From Chondrus crispus (taxonomy: Eukaryota; Rhodophyta; Florideophyceae; Gigartinales; Gigartinaceae): 64,000 nucleotides of DNA. The notes beneath the pieces were generated by a model. That model saw nothing but the letters and a program-made list of their open reading frames with translations. It was not told where the DNA came from and searched no databases. The position numbers and the translations under genes were made by a program. Each line of letters begins with the position of its first letter. Position 1 is the stretch's first letter. The DNA lies in the NCBI RefSeq assembly GCF_000350225.1, contig NC_020795.1, positions 116,087 through 180,086 of the forward strand, given 5' to 3'. Positions 1 to 12,190 of the stretch are shown here, in pieces.

Positions 1-2440
1 TATAGATCATCTAGGTAATCGAAGAGTTCGCTCTGTAGGAGAACTATTGCAAAATCAGATACGTATTGGACTAAATCGTTTAGAAAGAATTATTCGTGAA
101 CGTATGATTATTTGTGATTTGGATTCTTTAAGTCTATCTAATCTAGTAAACCCGAAACCTTTAATGGCAGCCGTAAGAGAATTTTTTGGATCTAGTCAAT
201 TATCCCAATTTATGGACCAAACGAATCCATTGGCTGAATTAACACATAAAAGAAGAATTAGTGCTTTAGGACCTGGTGGCTTAAATAAAGATCGTGCTGG
301 TTTTGCAGTTCGAGATTTACATCCTAGTCATTATGGGCGTATTTGTCCAATTGAAACTCCTGAAGGACCTAATGCTGGTTTAATAGGCTCTTTAAGTATT
401 TATGCTAGAGTTAATAAATACGGATTTATTGAGACACCTTGCTATAGTGTTGAAAAAGGAAGAGTAGTTAGAGGCAAAAAGCCCTCTTATTTTACTGCTG
501 ATGAAGAAGATAATTTAAGAATAGCACCAGCAGATATAACAATTGATAGTAATGATTATATTAATAATGATATTATACCTGTTCGATATAGGCAAGAGTT
601 TGTTACGTCTTCAATTGATCAAGTAGATTATATCTTAGTATCTCCTATTCAAATTATGTCTGCAGCAACATCGTTAATTCCTTTTTTGGAACATGATGAT
701 GCTAACCGTGCTTTAATGGGATCAAATATGCAAAGACAAGCAGTACCTTTGCTATATACAGAAAAACCTATAGTTGGTACGGGTTTAGAAGCTAACTTTG
801 CAAGAGATTCTGGTATGGTTGTTACTAGCCGTACAGATGGTTTAGTCAGTTATGTATCAGGTACTAAGATAGGAATTCAGGATTTAGAAGGTAAAATAAT
901 ACATTATAGATTAAAAAAATATTATCGTTCTAATCAAGATACGTGTATTAATCAACGTCCTATTGTATGGCCAGGAGAAAAAGTAGTAATTGGCCAAACA
1001 ATTGCAGATGGAGCTTCTACAGATGGTGGCGAGATAGCATTGGGCCGTAATATTTTAGTTTCTTATATGCCTTGGGAAGGTTATAATTATGAAGATGCGT
1101 TTTTAATTAGTGAACGTTTAGTATATGAAGATATTTATACATCTATTCATATTGAAAGATATGAGTTGGAGTGTAGGCAAACAAAATTAGGTCCAGAAGA
1201 AATTACTCGTGATATTCCTAATGTAAGCGAAACATCTGTTAGCTTATTAGATAAAAATGGAATTATTACTGTTGGCTCTTGGGTAGATTCGGGAGATATA
1301 TTAATAGGTAAAATCACGCCTAAAGGAGAAGCAGATCAATTACCAGAAGGTAAATTATTAAGAGCTATTTTTGGTGAAAAAGCTAGAGATGTAAGAGATA
1401 CATCATTAAGACTACCTAATGCAGCTAAAGGTAGAGTAGTAAATATAAAAGTATTTACACGAAAAAAAGGTGATGAGTTACCACCAGGCACGAATGCTAT
1501 TATTCGAGTATATGTTGCTCAGAAAAGAAAAATTCAAGTTGGCGATAAAATGGCTGGTCGACACGGAAATAAGGGAATCATTTCTCGAATATTGCCCAGA
1601 CAAGATATGCCATATTTGCCTAATGGAACTCCTGTTGATATTGTATTAAATCCATTAGGTGTACCCTCTAGAATGAATGTTGGTCAACTTTTTGAGTGTT
1701 TACTAGGTTTAGCAGGAGAATATTTAGGTAAACGATTTAAAATTCTTCCTTTTGATGAAATGTATGGTAAAGAAGCTTCGAGAGCATTAGTAAATAATAA
1801 ATTAAAACAAGCAAGTTTATTAAATAAGCAACAATGGTTATTTGAGCCTTTGCATCCTGGTAAAATCATATTATTTGATGGAAGAACTGGAGAACCTTTT
1901 GATAATCCAGTGACTGTTGGTAAAGCATATATTTTAAAACTAGTACATTTAGTAGATGATAAGATACATGCTCGTTCAACAGGTCCTTATTCTTTGGTTA
2001 CTCAGCAACCATTAGGTGGACGTGCTCAACATGGAGGTCAAAGATTAGGAGAAATGGAAGTGTGGGCTTTAGAAGCATTTGGAGCTGCATATACTTTACA
2101 AGAATTATTAACAGTTAAGTCTGATGATATGCAAGGAAGAAATGAAGCTTTAAATGCTATTGTAAAAGGAAAACCTATACCTAAGCCAGGTACTCCTGAA
2201 TCATTTAAAGTTCTTATGCGAGAATTACAGTCTTTAGGTTTAGATATTGCTGTCCATAAAGTTGAATTATTTGAAAATGGTGAAAATAAAGGTGTTGAAA
2301 TTGATTTAATGTCTAATGAAGTAGATCTAATTAATTTTAAGAACAATAAATCAGACAATGTGTATGATAAAACGCTAAAAACTAAGCCTTTTAATAAAAA
2401 ACATATATATTCTGACTTAGATATAACAAATAATAATTAA
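1..2440 (+). CDS. rpoB: RNA polymerase beta subunit, 5' end outside window
   Basis: Beta subunit of the plastid-encoded, bacterial-type RNA polymerase. The gene runs in from the left edge: the frame is open from base 2 and the first residues ([19 protein letters not shown]) are an internal RpoB motif, so there is no start codon here. About 813 residues are visible; the N-terminal lobe is missing. The rifampicin-pocket stretch with [15 protein letters not shown] lies near residues 73-95 of the visible part, and the catalytic-side motif [12 protein letters not shown] is encoded around 1540-1575. The last 50 or so residues are Asn/Lys-rich and look variable. rpoC1 follows after about 30 bases, so rpoB-rpoC1-rpoC2 is probably one operon. 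Confidence 0.98.
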   Translation, partial: IDHLGNRRVRSVGELLQNQIRIGLNRLERIIRERMIICDLDSLSLSNLVNPKPLMAAVREFFGSSQLSQFMDQTNPLAELTHKRRISALGPGGLNKDRAGFAVRDLHPSHYGRICPIETPEGPNAGLIGSLSIYARVNKYGFIETPCYSVEKGRVVRGKKPSYFTADEEDNLRIAPADITIDSNDYINNDIIPVRYRQEFVTSSIDQVDYILVSPIQIMSAATSLIPFLEHDDANRALMGSNMQRQAVPLLYTEKPIVGTGLEANFARDSGMVVTSRTDGLVSYVSGTKIGIQDLEGKIIHYRLKKYYRSNQDTCINQRPIVWPGEKVVIGQTIADGASTDGGEIALGRNILVSYMPWEGYNYEDAFLISERLVYEDIYTSIHIERYELECRQTKLGPEEITRDIPNVSETSVSLLDKNGIITVGSWVDSGDILIGKITPKGEADQLPEGKLLRAIFGEKARDVRDTSLRLPNAAKGRVVNIKVFTRKKGDELPPGTNAIIRVYVAQKRKIQVGDKMAGRHGNKGIISRILPRQDMPYLPNGTPVDIVLNPLGVPSRMNVGQLFECLLGLAGEYLGKRFKILPFDEMYGKEASRALVNNKLKQASLLNKQQWLFEPLHPGKIILFDGRTGEPFDNPVTVGKAYILKLVHLVDDKIHARSTGPYSLVTQQPLGGRAQHGGQRLGEMEVWALEAFGAAYTLQELLTVKSDDMQGRNEALNAIVKGKPIPKPGTPESFKVLMRELQSLGLDIAVHKVELFENGENKGVEIDLMSNEVDLINFKNNKSDNVYDKTLKTKPFNKKHIYSDLDITNNN

Positions 2441-2473
2441 ATATTTTTTATTTTCATAGGGATATATTTGTCT

Positions 2474-4363
2474 ATGACTAAATTTGAACGGCATTTTGAT
2501 TATGTAAAAATTAGTTTAGCTTCACCGGATAAAATAAGGCAATGGGGAGAAAGAATATTACCTAATGGACAAATAGTAGGTGAAGTTACTAAACCTGAAA
2601 CAATTAATTATAGAACTTTAAAACCAGAAATGGACGGTCTTTTTTGTGAGCGTATTTTTGGTCCTGTTAAAGATTGGGAATGTCATTGTGGTAAATATAA
2701 GAGATTTAGATATAAAGGTGTTGTATGTGAAAGATGTGGCGTTGAAGTAACAGAATCTAAAGTTAGACGGCATAGAATGGGTTATATCGAACTCTCTGCA
2801 CCGGTTACTCATGTTTGGTATCTAAAAGGTAGTACTAGTTATATTGCATTAGCACTAGATCTAGCTGTTAAAGAAGTTGAAAAAATAGTCTATTTTCATT
2901 CATATGTCGTTACTAACCCAGGAAACTATAATAAATTATATTATAAGCAGTTATTAGAAGGGTATGAATGGAGGGCTTTAGAAGATAAATTATATCCTAA
3001 ATCCTCTAATTTATTTGGTCTTGAAGTTAGTATGGGAGCTGAAGCAATTTATAAATTGTTAAAAGATATGGATCTTACAACAACTGTCGAAATATTAAGA
3101 GAAGAAGCACTTAAACCTCCAAAAATATCTAAGAATCCATCTCCTAGATTTAATAAGAAAATGAAGAGGTTACGTTTACTTGAAAATTTTATATCGACAG
3201 GTGTTGAACCTTCATGGATGGTGTTTTCTGTCATACCTGTTATACCTCCAGATCTTAGACCTATGGTACAATTAGATGGTGGTAGATTTGCAACAGCTGA
3301 TTTAAATGAATTTTATCGTAGAATTATTAATAGAAATAATCGTCTGGCTAGATTAAAAGCTATACTTGCACCAGAAATAATTATTAGAAATGAAAAAAGG
3401 ATGTTGCAAGAGGCTGTAGATTCATTGATGGACAATGGAAGACGTGGAAGAACAGTTGTTGGCGCACATAATCGACCTTTAAAATCTTTGTCAGATATTA
3501 TTGAAGGCAAGCAAGGACGATTTAGACAAAATTTATTAGGTAAACGTGTAGATTATTCAGGCAGATCTGTTATAGTTGTTGGACCCAATTTAAAATTACA
3601 TCAATGTGGTTTACCAAGAGAAATGGCATTAGAGCTATTTCAACCTTTTGTAATACATCGTTTGATTTTACAGGGTTTAGTCAATAATATTAAAGCTGCT
3701 AAAAAAATAATTCAACGAAGTGAACCAGTTGTGTGGAATGTTTTAAAAGAAGTGATTCATGGACATCCTGTTTTACTAAATAGAGCACCTACTTTACATC
3801 GTTTAGGAATTCAAGCTTTTGAGCCAATTCTTGTAGAAGGTAGGGCAATTAAGCTACATCCTCTTGTTTGTCCAGCATTTAATGCAGATTTTGATGGTGA
3901 TCAAATGGCTGTACATATTCCTTTATCTTTAGAAGCACAAGCAGAAGCACGTTTGTTAATGTTAGCACCACATAATTTTTTATCTCCAGCAACAGGCCAA
4001 CCTATTTTAATGCCGAGTCAAGATATGGTATTGGGTTGCTACTACTTAACTGCTAATAATCCAGCTTCTCAAAAAGGCAAGGGACAATATTTTGCCAATT
4101 TAGAAGATGTTCTTATGGCTTATGAACAAAAATTAATAGACTTACATGCTTTTATTTGGGTTCGATTTGAAGGATTGGTAGAAAATGCTCATGATGATGT
4201 ATTAATTAAATCTCAAACAAATGAGAATGGACAAACCACATCTATTTTTATAGACAAAATAATCAAGAAAGATGCAAATAAAAATCTCCTTGTTCAATAT
4301 ATTAGAACAACAGCTGGTCGTATTTTATTTAATAAAGTAATACAAGATTCTATAGTTAGATAA
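2474..4363 (+). CDS. rpoC1: RNA polymerase beta' subunit, N-terminal part
   Basis: N-terminal part (gamma in cyanobacteria) of the split beta' subunit of plastid RNA polymerase, about 629 residues. The Zn-binding cluster [20 protein letters not shown] lies near residues 70-90. The active-site loop [10 protein letters not shown], whose three Asp residues bind the catalytic Mg ions, is near residue 470. I chose ATG 2474; a TTG two codons upstream (2468) is in frame but has no advantage. It sits between rpoB and rpoC2, as usual in plastids and cyanobacteria, where beta' is encoded by two genes. Confidence 0.97.
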   Translation: MTKFERHFDYVKISLASPDKIRQWGERILPNGQIVGEVTKPETINYRTLKPEMDGLFCERIFGPVKDWECHCGKYKRFRYKGVVCERCGVEVTESKVRRHRMGYIELSAPVTHVWYLKGSTSYIALALDLAVKEVEKIVYFHSYVVTNPGNYNKLYYKQLLEGYEWRALEDKLYPKSSNLFGLEVSMGAEAIYKLLKDMDLTTTVEILREEALKPPKISKNPSPRFNKKMKRLRLLENFISTGVEPSWMVFSVIPVIPPDLRPMVQLDGGRFATADLNEFYRRIINRNNRLARLKAILAPEIIIRNEKRMLQEAVDSLMDNGRRGRTVVGAHNRPLKSLSDIIEGKQGRFRQNLLGKRVDYSGRSVIVVGPNLKLHQCGLPREMALELFQPFVIHRLILQGLVNNIKAAKKIIQRSEPVVWNVLKEVIHGHPVLLNRAPTLHRLGIQAFEPILVEGRAIKLHPLVCPAFNADFDGDQMAVHIPLSLEAQAEARLLMLAPHNFLSPATGQPILMPSQDMVLGCYYLTANNPASQKGKGQYFANLEDVLMAYEQKLIDLHAFIWVRFEGLVENAHDDVLIKSQTNENGQTTSIFIDKIIKKDANKNLLVQYIRTTAGRILFNKVIQDSIVR

Positions 4364-4405
4364 TATCTGAATTTAGTAATATATTACGCATTACAAGGAT
4401 ATTTT

Positions 4406-7400
4406 ATGAGAAAAAAATTGTTACAGCCAAAATTTATTAATAAAGTTATTGATAAGGTTCAATTAAAGCAAATTATTATATGGGCTTTTAGAAATTATGG
4501 TATAGCTCATGCATCTAATATGGCGGATAAGATCAAAGATTTAGGATTTTATTATGCTACTAAGGCAGGAATTTCTTTAAGTTTAGAAGATTTGAGAATA
4601 CCACCTGTTAAAGAACAATTATTAGCTAAAACTATTTATTCAATAGCAGAAACAGATAAAAGACATAAAAGAGGTGAAATTACAACAGTTGAAAGATTTC
4701 AAAAAGTTATAGATACTTGGAATAACGCTAGTGAAACTTTAAAAAAAGAAATCATACTATATTTTAAAAATACGGATCCACTAAATACTATTTATATGAT
4801 GGCTTTTTCAGGGGCCCGTGGTAATATTTCTCAGGTTAGACAATTAGTTGGTATGCGTGGATTAATGTCCGATCCACAAGGTCAAATTATTGATTTACCT
4901 ATATCTAGTAACTTCAGAGAAGGATTAACAATTACAGATTACTTTATTTCATCTTATGGTGCTAGAAAGGGTTTAGTTGATACAGCGCTACGTACAGCAG
5001 ATTCTGGTTATTTAACACGTCGTCTTGTAGATGTAGCACAAGATGTAATTATTCGTGAAACTAATTGTAAAACATCCAAAGGTATTTTATTAGAAGAAAT
5101 GGTTGACAATCAAAAAGTATTAATTTCTTTAAAACAAGCTCTAATAGGAAGAATATTAGCTGAAGATGTTGTAGATAATTTTACTAATAAAAGTATTGCC
5201 TACAAAGATCAATGTGTAGAACCTGAGTTAGCTAATTATATAGCAAGATCCGGTCGTAAAAGTATTTTAGTACGTTCTCCCATTACTTGTGATTCTATTC
5301 AATCTGTTTGTCAATTATGTTATGGTTGGAATTTAGCTCATGGTAAAATGGTAGATCTTGGAGAAGCTGTGGGTATTATTGCTGCTCAATCTATTGGAGA
5401 ACCTGGTACACAGTTAACAATGCGCACATTTCATACAGGCGGGGTGTTTACTGGAGAATTAGCACAAACAATAATTAGTCCCAAGGATGCTATTTTAGAG
5501 TATATGCAGAATATGCCATTAACTAATGCTAGAACGCGTTATGGTGATGAAGCACAATTTGTTAATTCAGATTGTAAAATTAAACTTGTAGAGAGCAATG
5601 GCAATGAGATATTAATTTCATTAACTAAAGGTTCATTATTATTAGCTGGGCATAAGTCAATAATAAAAGCTGGTTCAGTTATAGCTGAATATCCTTTAAG
5701 TAATCGTGTTATGACAGAAAGAGCGCAAAATTCGGTAGTAGCTGATTGTTCGGGTAGTGTTCATATAGAAAATTTAAAAATAAAAGAAATAAGAAATAAA
5801 CAAAATGTAATAAAAAGCGCTGAAACAAGTGGTGTTATTTGGATTTTGTCAGGAATAGTACATAATATAAACGATGATGCAAATATTATATTATCCCAGA
5901 ATGAAAGAATATATGAAAATAGTATAATGTCAAGAACACAATTAATTAGTCGCTATAGTGGTCGTGTTTCAGTTCCAAATCAGCAAAATAAAAATATAAA
6001 TCAACAAATATCTATAATAATGTCAACAAAAACTTTTATTGGTATAAAAGTTTATATAGACAATAATGATGGATCTCAAAATCATATTTTACTTGTAGAT
6101 CAACAAGATAAATTTTTATTAACTGTTTTGCCAAATCAAAAAGTTAACCATGGGCAAATAATAGGAAATTTAATTTCTAATTTATACAAAACAAAAACAG
6201 GCGGAATTATTAAATATTTAGATTTACCAATATCTAAGAAGAAGACAGATAATAAAAATGATTATTACGATATTTTAGGACCAGGTTATATTCTTTGGAT
6301 ACCTGAAGAAACTCATGAAATTAATAAAGATATCTCTCTTCTTCTTGTTCAGCATGGTGATTTTGTTGATTTAGGAACAGAGATAATAAAAAATGTATTT
6401 GCTAATAATTCAGGTATTGTTGAAGTTGTCGAAAAAGAAGGAATAATTAGAGAGATCATTATAAAACCTGGCAAAGTTTACACAATCAATAATAAAGATT
6501 TAAATCAACATAAAGACAGAAATAGAGGTTTTCTAAGGCCTGGTGAAAAAATCATTAATGAAATAGTCTCTGATAAATTAGTGTATTGGGAACATATAAA
6601 AATTAAAGAAGATAATATTATTTTAATTAGACCTGTTGTTGTATATTCAGTCCCTAATAAAGGTTTAACTTTATCTTATACAGCAGATTCTTTTGAAATA
6701 AATATGATAGATTTGAAGCTAATAAGACGAACATATTTTAGAGATGGTGCAAGGGTTAAATCTGTCTATGGTGTTAATTTAATTAATACACATTTGGTGG
6801 TAAATTTAAATACACAAATTTCAGATATAAATTGTAGAATAGAGTTTATAAAAAATAATTTAAGTAGTTCTTATTCTTTATTAAAACTCAGTACATTTGA
6901 TCCTCTTTCTTTAAAAGACTCTAACGTCATTAATTCAAAAAATTTTTATACGAAAACAAGCATTAAAGTTAAAAATGGAGAATACATAACAAGTGGATCA
7001 ATTGTAGCTGAAACAGAAGTTATTTCTATGATTAATGGAAAAGTTATGTTCATTCAAGATATTAAACATTCTAATCGTCGTATGCTAATTATTAGGCCTA
7101 CTGACATTAGAACTTTTAAGATTAATAATACGCATGAAATAAAAATACAAATTAATGATTGGGTTTATACAGGTGATGAGATAGCTACAAATATCTTTAC
7201 ATTGCATTCAGGGCAAATAATTGATATCCAGGATACAAAAATAATTATAAGAATCGGTCAACCTTTCCTTATTTCTAGTGATTCTATATTACATATCCAT
7301 AATAATAGTTTAATTAAAAGAGGAGAAAGTTTAGCAACATTAATTTTTGAAAGAGCTAAAACCGGAGATATTGTTCAAGGATTACCAAGAATAGAAGAAA

Positions 7401-8110
7401 TTTTAGAAGCAAGGAAAAAAGCTGGTAATTCCTTTAACCCTCATCATAATTTAGAGTCTAACTTTCGTGGATATTTGAATAAAGGATTGAGTGTTTATGA
7501 TTCAACAAGATTAAGTCTATTAGATACACAGTTAGAATTAATTAAAGAGGTTCAGTTGGTTTATCAATTACAAGGAGTAGATATTTCCGATAAACATATA
7601 GAAGTTATAGTTAGACAAATGACTTCTAAGGTTAAAATAGAAAATGGAGGTAATACTGATTATTTACCAGGAGAAATGGTGGAATTGCAAAAAATAGAGT
7701 CTGTTAATAAATCTTTATCTGTAATGAATAAAAATAAAGCAACTTATCATCCAATTTTATTAGGTATTACTAAAGCTTCATTAAATACAGAAAGTTTCAT
7801 TTCTGCAGCTAGTTTTCAAGAAACTACAAAAGTACTAACAGAAGCTGCTATCTCTGGTAAATTAGACTGGCTAAGAGGTTTAAAAGAGAATGTGATTATT
7901 GGCCGTTTAATACCAGCAGGTACAGGTTTTAAAATTCATAGCAATTCTTTATTAAATACAGATAACAGTGAACTTCTTGTAGATAATAATATATTGAATA
8001 AAGCTGAACTTAATCAACCAAAGTCTAATTTTGAAGATATTATTTTAGATGACCGAACAGCTCGAAATTATCCAATTAAACAAGAAAAAGATATAAATAT
8101 AGAAAAATAA
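4406..8110 (+). CDS. rpoC2: RNA polymerase beta' subunit, C-terminal part
   Basis: C-terminal part of the split beta' subunit, 1234 residues. The bridge-helix/trigger-loop region is conserved (SGARGNISQVRQLVGMRGLM from about residue 135; RKGLVDTALRTADSGYLTRR from about 187). The second Zn site is the Cys set around CDSIQSVCQLCYGW, and EPGTQLTMRTFHTGG follows near residue 331. Residues of about 400-960 are a long, poorly conserved Asn/Ile/Lys-rich insertion typical of plastid and cyanobacterial RpoC2. Conservation returns at the C-terminus (GLPRIEEILEARKKAG; ENVIIGRLIPAGTGF). Third gene of the rpoB-C1-C2 run; rps2 follows on the same strand. Confidence 0.97.
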   Translation: MRKKLLQPKFINKVIDKVQLKQIIIWAFRNYGIAHASNMADKIKDLGFYYATKAGISLSLEDLRIPPVKEQLLAKTIYSIAETDKRHKRGEITTVERFQKVIDTWNNASETLKKEIILYFKNTDPLNTIYMMAFSGARGNISQVRQLVGMRGLMSDPQGQIIDLPISSNFREGLTITDYFISSYGARKGLVDTALRTADSGYLTRRLVDVAQDVIIRETNCKTSKGILLEEMVDNQKVLISLKQALIGRILAEDVVDNFTNKSIAYKDQCVEPELANYIARSGRKSILVRSPITCDSIQSVCQLCYGWNLAHGKMVDLGEAVGIIAAQSIGEPGTQLTMRTFHTGGVFTGELAQTIISPKDAILEYMQNMPLTNARTRYGDEAQFVNSDCKIKLVESNGNEILISLTKGSLLLAGHKSIIKAGSVIAEYPLSNRVMTERAQNSVVADCSGSVHIENLKIKEIRNKQNVIKSAETSGVIWILSGIVHNINDDANIILSQNERIYENSIMSRTQLISRYSGRVSVPNQQNKNINQQISIIMSTKTFIGIKVYIDNNDGSQNHILLVDQQDKFLLTVLPNQKVNHGQIIGNLISNLYKTKTGGIIKYLDLPISKKKTDNKNDYYDILGPGYILWIPEETHEINKDISLLLVQHGDFVDLGTEIIKNVFANNSGIVEVVEKEGIIREIIIKPGKVYTINNKDLNQHKDRNRGFLRPGEKIINEIVSDKLVYWEHIKIKEDNIILIRPVVVYSVPNKGLTLSYTADSFEINMIDLKLIRRTYFRDGARVKSVYGVNLINTHLVVNLNTQISDINCRIEFIKNNLSSSYSLLKLSTFDPLSLKDSNVINSKNFYTKTSIKVKNGEYITSGSIVAETEVISMINGKVMFIQDIKHSNRRMLIIRPTDIRTFKINNTHEIKIQINDWVYTGDEIATNIFTLHSGQIIDIQDTKIIIRIGQPFLISSDSILHIHNNSLIKRGESLATLIFERAKTGDIVQGLPRIEEILEARKKAGNSFNPHHNLESNFRGYLNKGLSVYDSTRLSLLDTQLELIKEVQLVYQLQGVDISDKHIEVIVRQMTSKVKIENGGNTDYLPGEMVELQKIESVNKSLSVMNKNKATYHPILLGITKASLNTESFISAASFQETTKVLTEAAISGKLDWLRGLKENVIIGRLIPAGTGFKIHSNSLLNTDNSELLVDNNILNKAELNQPKSNFEDIILDDRTARNYPIKQEKDINIEK

Positions 8111-8241
8111 ATACTATAAAACATTTATGATTTTAGTTTGTGTTATGTTATTATTTTTATAACTTCATCTCTTGTATTAAAGTACATAGGTCATTATTTT
8201 TTAGTACCGTATTTATTATCTTGTAAAGTAAAATTATTATC

Positions 8242-8943
8242 ATGGCAGTTGTATCATTATCAGAATTATTAGAAGCAGGCGTACATTTTGGTCATCAAGC
8301 AAGAAGATGGAATCCTAAAATGTTTCCTTATATATATACAGAGCGGAACGGTATACATATTATTGATTTAGTGCAAACAGCTCAACTTCTTACAGAAGCA
8401 TGTGATTTTATAAAAAATTGTTCCAGTGAAGGTAAAAAATTTTTGTTTTTAGGCACAAAAAGACAAGCTTCTAGTATAGTGGCAGAAGAAGCTCTGAGGT
8501 CTAATTCTTATTATATTAATCAAAGATGGCTTGGTGGAATGTTTACTAATTGGTTAACTATAAAATCTAGAGTAAGAAGGTTAAAAGAATTAGAAAAACA
8601 AGATAACTCAGGTTTAATTAATCAATTGCCTAAAAAAGAAGCTGCGATATTACGCCAAGAATTATATAAATTAAGAAAACATTTAGATGGCATTAAAGAA
8701 ATGAAAAAATTACCTGATTTAATTATAATAGTTGATCAAAAAAGAGAAACTACAGCAATTCAAGAATGTATTAAATTAGGTATACCTACAATTTGTCTTC
8801 TTGATACAAACTGTAACCCTGACATAATCGATATACCTATACCTGCTAATGATGATGCCATAAGATCAATTAAATTAGTAATGAGTAAAATAGCAGATGC
8901 CATTTTAGAAGGTCAAATTTCTTCAAATGTATTATTAAATTAA
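8242..8943 (+). CDS. rps2: 30S ribosomal protein S2
   Basis: Small-subunit ribosomal protein S2, 233 residues, the usual plastid length. The N-terminus [19 protein letters not shown] and the motifs [19 protein letters not shown] and [12 protein letters not shown] are all typical of the family. The ATG at 8242 is the only sensible start. It lies between rpoC2 and tsf, the rpo-rps2-tsf order found in red algal plastids and related to the bacterial rpsB-tsf pair. Confidence 0.97.
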   Translation: MAVVSLSELLEAGVHFGHQARRWNPKMFPYIYTERNGIHIIDLVQTAQLLTEACDFIKNCSSEGKKFLFLGTKRQASSIVAEEALRSNSYYINQRWLGGMFTNWLTIKSRVRRLKELEKQDNSGLINQLPKKEAAILRQELYKLRKHLDGIKEMKKLPDLIIIVDQKRETTAIQECIKLGIPTICLLDTNCNPDIIDIPIPANDDAIRSIKLVMSKIADAILEGQISSNVLLN

Positions 8944-9004
8944 CTATATAATAGCTGATTTTAGCACTTATCAATTTAAATTTAAAAAGTAAGGAATAAT
9001 TATA

Positions 9005-9667
9005 ATGCCTATCAAAATACCTGCGCAGCGTGTTAAAGAATTACGTAATCAGACAGGTGCTGGAATGATGGATTGTAAAAACGCTTTAGAAGACTCAATA
9101 GGTAATATGCAAGTTGCTATAGAAAATTTAAGAAAAAAAGGTTTAGCTTCAGCAAACAAAAAAATTGGTAGAATAACTACTGAAGGATTAATAGTAAGCT
9201 ATATACATTCTGGTTCAAGAATAGGTGTTTTAGTAGAATTAAATTGTGAAACAGATTTTGTCGCAAGACGTGTAGAGTTTAATACGCTAGCAAAAGATAT
9301 AGCAATGCAAATAGCAGCTTGCCCTTATGTAAATTATGTATCAATAAATGAAATCAATGAAAATATCATAAGAAATGAAAAGAAAATTGAATCTAGCAAA
9401 GAAGATGTGATGAATAAGCCACAAGCAATTAAAGATAAAATAGTAGCTGGTAGAATTGATAAAAGATTAAAAGAGATGTCTCTTATGAATCAGCTTTTTA
9501 TTAAAGATCAAGATTTAACAATTGAAGATTTAATAAATCAACATATAGCTTTACTAGGTGAAAATATTAAAATTAGACGTTTTGAGAAATTTATTTTGGG
9601 AGAAGGTTTAACAAAACGGTCTAGTAATTTTGCAACAGAAGTAGAACAAATTATTACTAAAATTTAA
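9005..9667 (+). CDS. tsf: Elongation factor Ts
   Basis: Nucleotide exchange factor that reloads EF-Tu with GTP during plastid translation, 220 residues. The N-terminal domain carries [20 protein letters not shown] and the core carries NCETDFVAR, the TDFVAR motif that contacts EF-Tu. It lies 61 bases after rps2 with an AAGGAAT sequence just upstream of the ATG. Retention of tsf in the plastid is a red-lineage trait; green plastids mostly lack it as a separate gene. Confidence 0.96.
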   Translation: MPIKIPAQRVKELRNQTGAGMMDCKNALEDSIGNMQVAIENLRKKGLASANKKIGRITTEGLIVSYIHSGSRIGVLVELNCETDFVARRVEFNTLAKDIAMQIAACPYVNYVSINEINENIIRNEKKIESSKEDVMNKPQAIKDKIVAGRIDKRLKEMSLMNQLFIKDQDLTIEDLINQHIALLGENIKIRRFEKFILGEGLTKRSSNFATEVEQIITKI

Positions 9668-9892
9668 ACAGTTGTTATTTTGAGAATAATTCTTGTAATT
9701 TAAATAGTAAATAGTCTCAATAATGTTAAATAATGAATAGATACATATATAATTAGGTTATGATAGTATTTGTATCTAATGATATGTACTATTTATTTAA
9801 AAATTAAATCAGATATTAGATGTTTTAATTGATTAATAATTTTTTATTTAATATTATTGCTTTAAGCATTATTAAAATTATAATTTCTATCT

Positions 9893-10639
9893 ATGTATCA
9901 ACAAGAAGTAGAAGTCATTTCTTCATATATTGCAGTTTCTGCAGTTGAAGTAGGCAAACATTTATATTGGGAGATAGGTGGCTATAAATTACATGGTCAA
10001 GTTTTTATTGTATCATGGCTAGTTATAATAGCTTTACTTTCATTAGCTTTTATAGGAACAAGAAATTTAGAACGTGTACCTAAAAATTTACAAAATTTTA
10101 TGGAATTTGTCATTGAATTTTTGCAAGATATTGCGAAAAATCAAATAGGAGAACACGAATATAGATCATGGGTACCTTATATAGCAACTATTTTTTTATT
10201 TATATTAGGAAGCAATTGGGCTGGGGCATTAATACCATGGAAATTAATTCAACTCCCAGAAGGAGAATTAGCAGCACCAACTAATGATATTAATACAACT
10301 GTTGCATTATCTTTACTTACTTCTTTATCATATTTTTATGCAGGTTTGAATAAGAATGGTTTAGGATATTTTGCACGATATGTAGAGCCAACACCAGTAT
10401 TATTACCTATTAATATCCTAGAAGATTTTACCAAACCTTTATCTTTAAGTTTTCGTTTATTTGGCAATATTCTTGCTGATGAACTAGTTGTATCAGTTTT
10501 TACATTATTGGTGCCAATACTGATACCTTTACCAGTAATGATTTTGGGTTTGTTTGCTAGTTCGATTCAAGCACTCATATTTTCTACTTTATCTGCTGCT
10601 TATATAGGTGAAGCGTTAGAAGGACATGGTGAGCACTAA
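9893..10639 (+). CDS. atpI: ATP synthase subunit a (CF0 IV)
   Basis: Subunit a of thylakoid ATP synthase, which with the c-ring forms the two proton half-channels. 248 residues with about five hydrophobic helices. The essential Arg lies in [16 protein letters not shown], and the C-terminal helix reads [21 protein letters not shown]. First gene of the atpI-H-G-F-D-A run, the ancestral cyanobacterial order. The roughly 225 bases upstream hold no gene that I can see. Confidence 0.98.
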   Translation: MYQQEVEVISSYIAVSAVEVGKHLYWEIGGYKLHGQVFIVSWLVIIALLSLAFIGTRNLERVPKNLQNFMEFVIEFLQDIAKNQIGEHEYRSWVPYIATIFLFILGSNWAGALIPWKLIQLPEGELAAPTNDINTTVALSLLTSLSYFYAGLNKNGLGYFARYVEPTPVLLPINILEDFTKPLSLSFRLFGNILADELVVSVFTLLVPILIPLPVMILGLFASSIQALIFSTLSAAYIGEALEGHGEH

Positions 10640-10683
10640 TTCATTATCTATGCTTACATATAATTAAATATGTAAATATTTAA

Positions 10684-10998
<315 letters not shown>

Positions 10999-11006
10999 TA
11001 AAAGTA

Positions 11007-11056
11007 ATTAACGCTTAGTTTTTCTTTGATAAATATAATAAAGACTAAGCGTTTTA
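11007..11056 (+). terminator. Hairpin between atpH and atpG
   Basis: Ten perfectly paired bases (AACGCTTAGT at 11010-11019 with ACTAAGCGTT at 11044-11053) extend inward by about three more pairs including a G-U, and a short T run follows. It sits right after atpH within the atp run. It may cause partial termination or protect the atpI-atpH mRNA 3' end, giving more c subunit than the downstream subunits. Structure is seen; role is inferred. Confidence 0.6.
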
Positions 11057-11104
11057 ACCAATTAAATAGCTACCAATTATATCAATTTAAATCTAAAATT
11101 AATT

Positions 11105-11593
11105 ATGGTTAACTTACCTCTTCTTTTAGCTTTACAAGAAACTAATAGAGAAATTGAAGGAGGTCTTTTTGATTTTAATGCAACACTTCCATTAATGGCA
11201 TTACAATTTTTAGCTTTAACGGTGATATTGAATCTTCTTTTTTATAAGCCGGTTAGTAATGTGTTAGATGATAGAGATGAATATATTCGTAATAGTCTTA
11301 CAATGGCTTCTACTTCTTTAATTAAAGCCAATGAATTAACTCAAAAATATGAGCAAGAATTAGCGGAATCGAGGAAGCAAGCTCAAGATATTATTAAAAA
11401 ATCTCAGCAAGAAGCTCAACAAATTGTATCAATTAAAATTAAAGAGGCTCAACAAGATGCAGAGAAATTAGTTTTTGAAGCATCTCAACAATTGAATATA
11501 CAGAAAGAACAAGCATTAAAAACTTTAGAAGATCAAGTAGATGCTTTAAGTGATCAAATTAAACTTAAGTTATTAAATGGTAATTTATTATAA
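11105..11593 (+). CDS. atpG: ATP synthase subunit b' (CF0 II)
   Basis: b' subunit of the ATP synthase peripheral stalk, 162 residues. One N-terminal membrane helix (about residues 25-48, [20 protein letters not shown]) is followed by a long charged coiled coil rich in Glu, Gln and Lys ([19 protein letters not shown]). Cyanobacteria and red algal plastids carry both b and b' genes; here atpG (b') precedes atpF (b). The symbol follows plastid use, where atpG means b', not gamma. Confidence 0.95.
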   Translation: MVNLPLLLALQETNREIEGGLFDFNATLPLMALQFLALTVILNLLFYKPVSNVLDDRDEYIRNSLTMASTSLIKANELTQKYEQELAESRKQAQDIIKKSQQEAQQIVSIKIKEAQQDAEKLVFEASQQLNIQKEQALKTLEDQVDALSDQIKLKLLNGNLL

Positions 11594-11647
11594 TCAAATG
11601 ATTGATATCAATCATTTAGTTATAAATTTAAACATGTGGAGAGTATA

Positions 11648-12190
11648 ATGGAGAATATTATTCGAATATTTAATATATTTGCTGAGCATGAATTTCATAA
11701 AAGTTTAAGTTTTAATTCAAATTTTTTGGAAGCTAATGTAATTAATATAGCATTATTGTTAACGGGTCTAATTTATGTACTAAAACAGTTTTTAGGATCT
11801 GTTTTGACAATTAGACAACAAAAAGTACTAGCTGCTATACAAGAGTCAGAAGAACGTTTAAAGCAAGCACAAATAAGATTAGAAGAATCAGAAAAGCAAT
11901 TGGCTCAAACAACAATGGTTATCATACAAATCAAAAAAGAAGCTGAATTGACTGCTCAAAAAGTTCGTGAGTCTATACTCGAACAAGGAAAAGTAGATAT
12001 AGAAAGGCTTACCTCGGCAGGAAAAGCTAGTATTGCTGTAGCTGAAAATCAGGTCAGGCAACAAATTCAACAACAAATAACCGCCTTGGCTATTAATCGA
12101 GTATTTTTACAGCTACAAAGTCAAGTAACTCCTGGTATGCAATCAAAAATTATCGATGATAATATTGTAAAACTTGGAGGAAAAATATGA
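11648..12190 (+). CDS. atpF: ATP synthase subunit b (CF0 I)
   Basis: b subunit of the peripheral stalk, 180 residues: an N-terminal hydrophobic helix (around residues 29-50, INIALLLTGLIYVLKQFLG) and a long heptad-like helix (EERLKQAQIRLEESEKQLAQ). I chose ATG 11648, which is preceded by a GGAGAG sequence; a GTG four codons upstream (11636) is the alternative. No intron is present, unlike the atpF of land plants. The last four bases (ATGA) overlap the atpD start, implying coupled translation. Confidence 0.95.
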   Translation: MENIIRIFNIFAEHEFHKSLSFNSNFLEANVINIALLLTGLIYVLKQFLGSVLTIRQQKVLAAIQESEERLKQAQIRLEESEKQLAQTTMVIIQIKKEAELTAQKVRESILEQGKVDIERLTSAGKASIAVAENQVRQQIQQQITALAINRVFLQLQSQVTPGMQSKIIDDNIVKLGGKI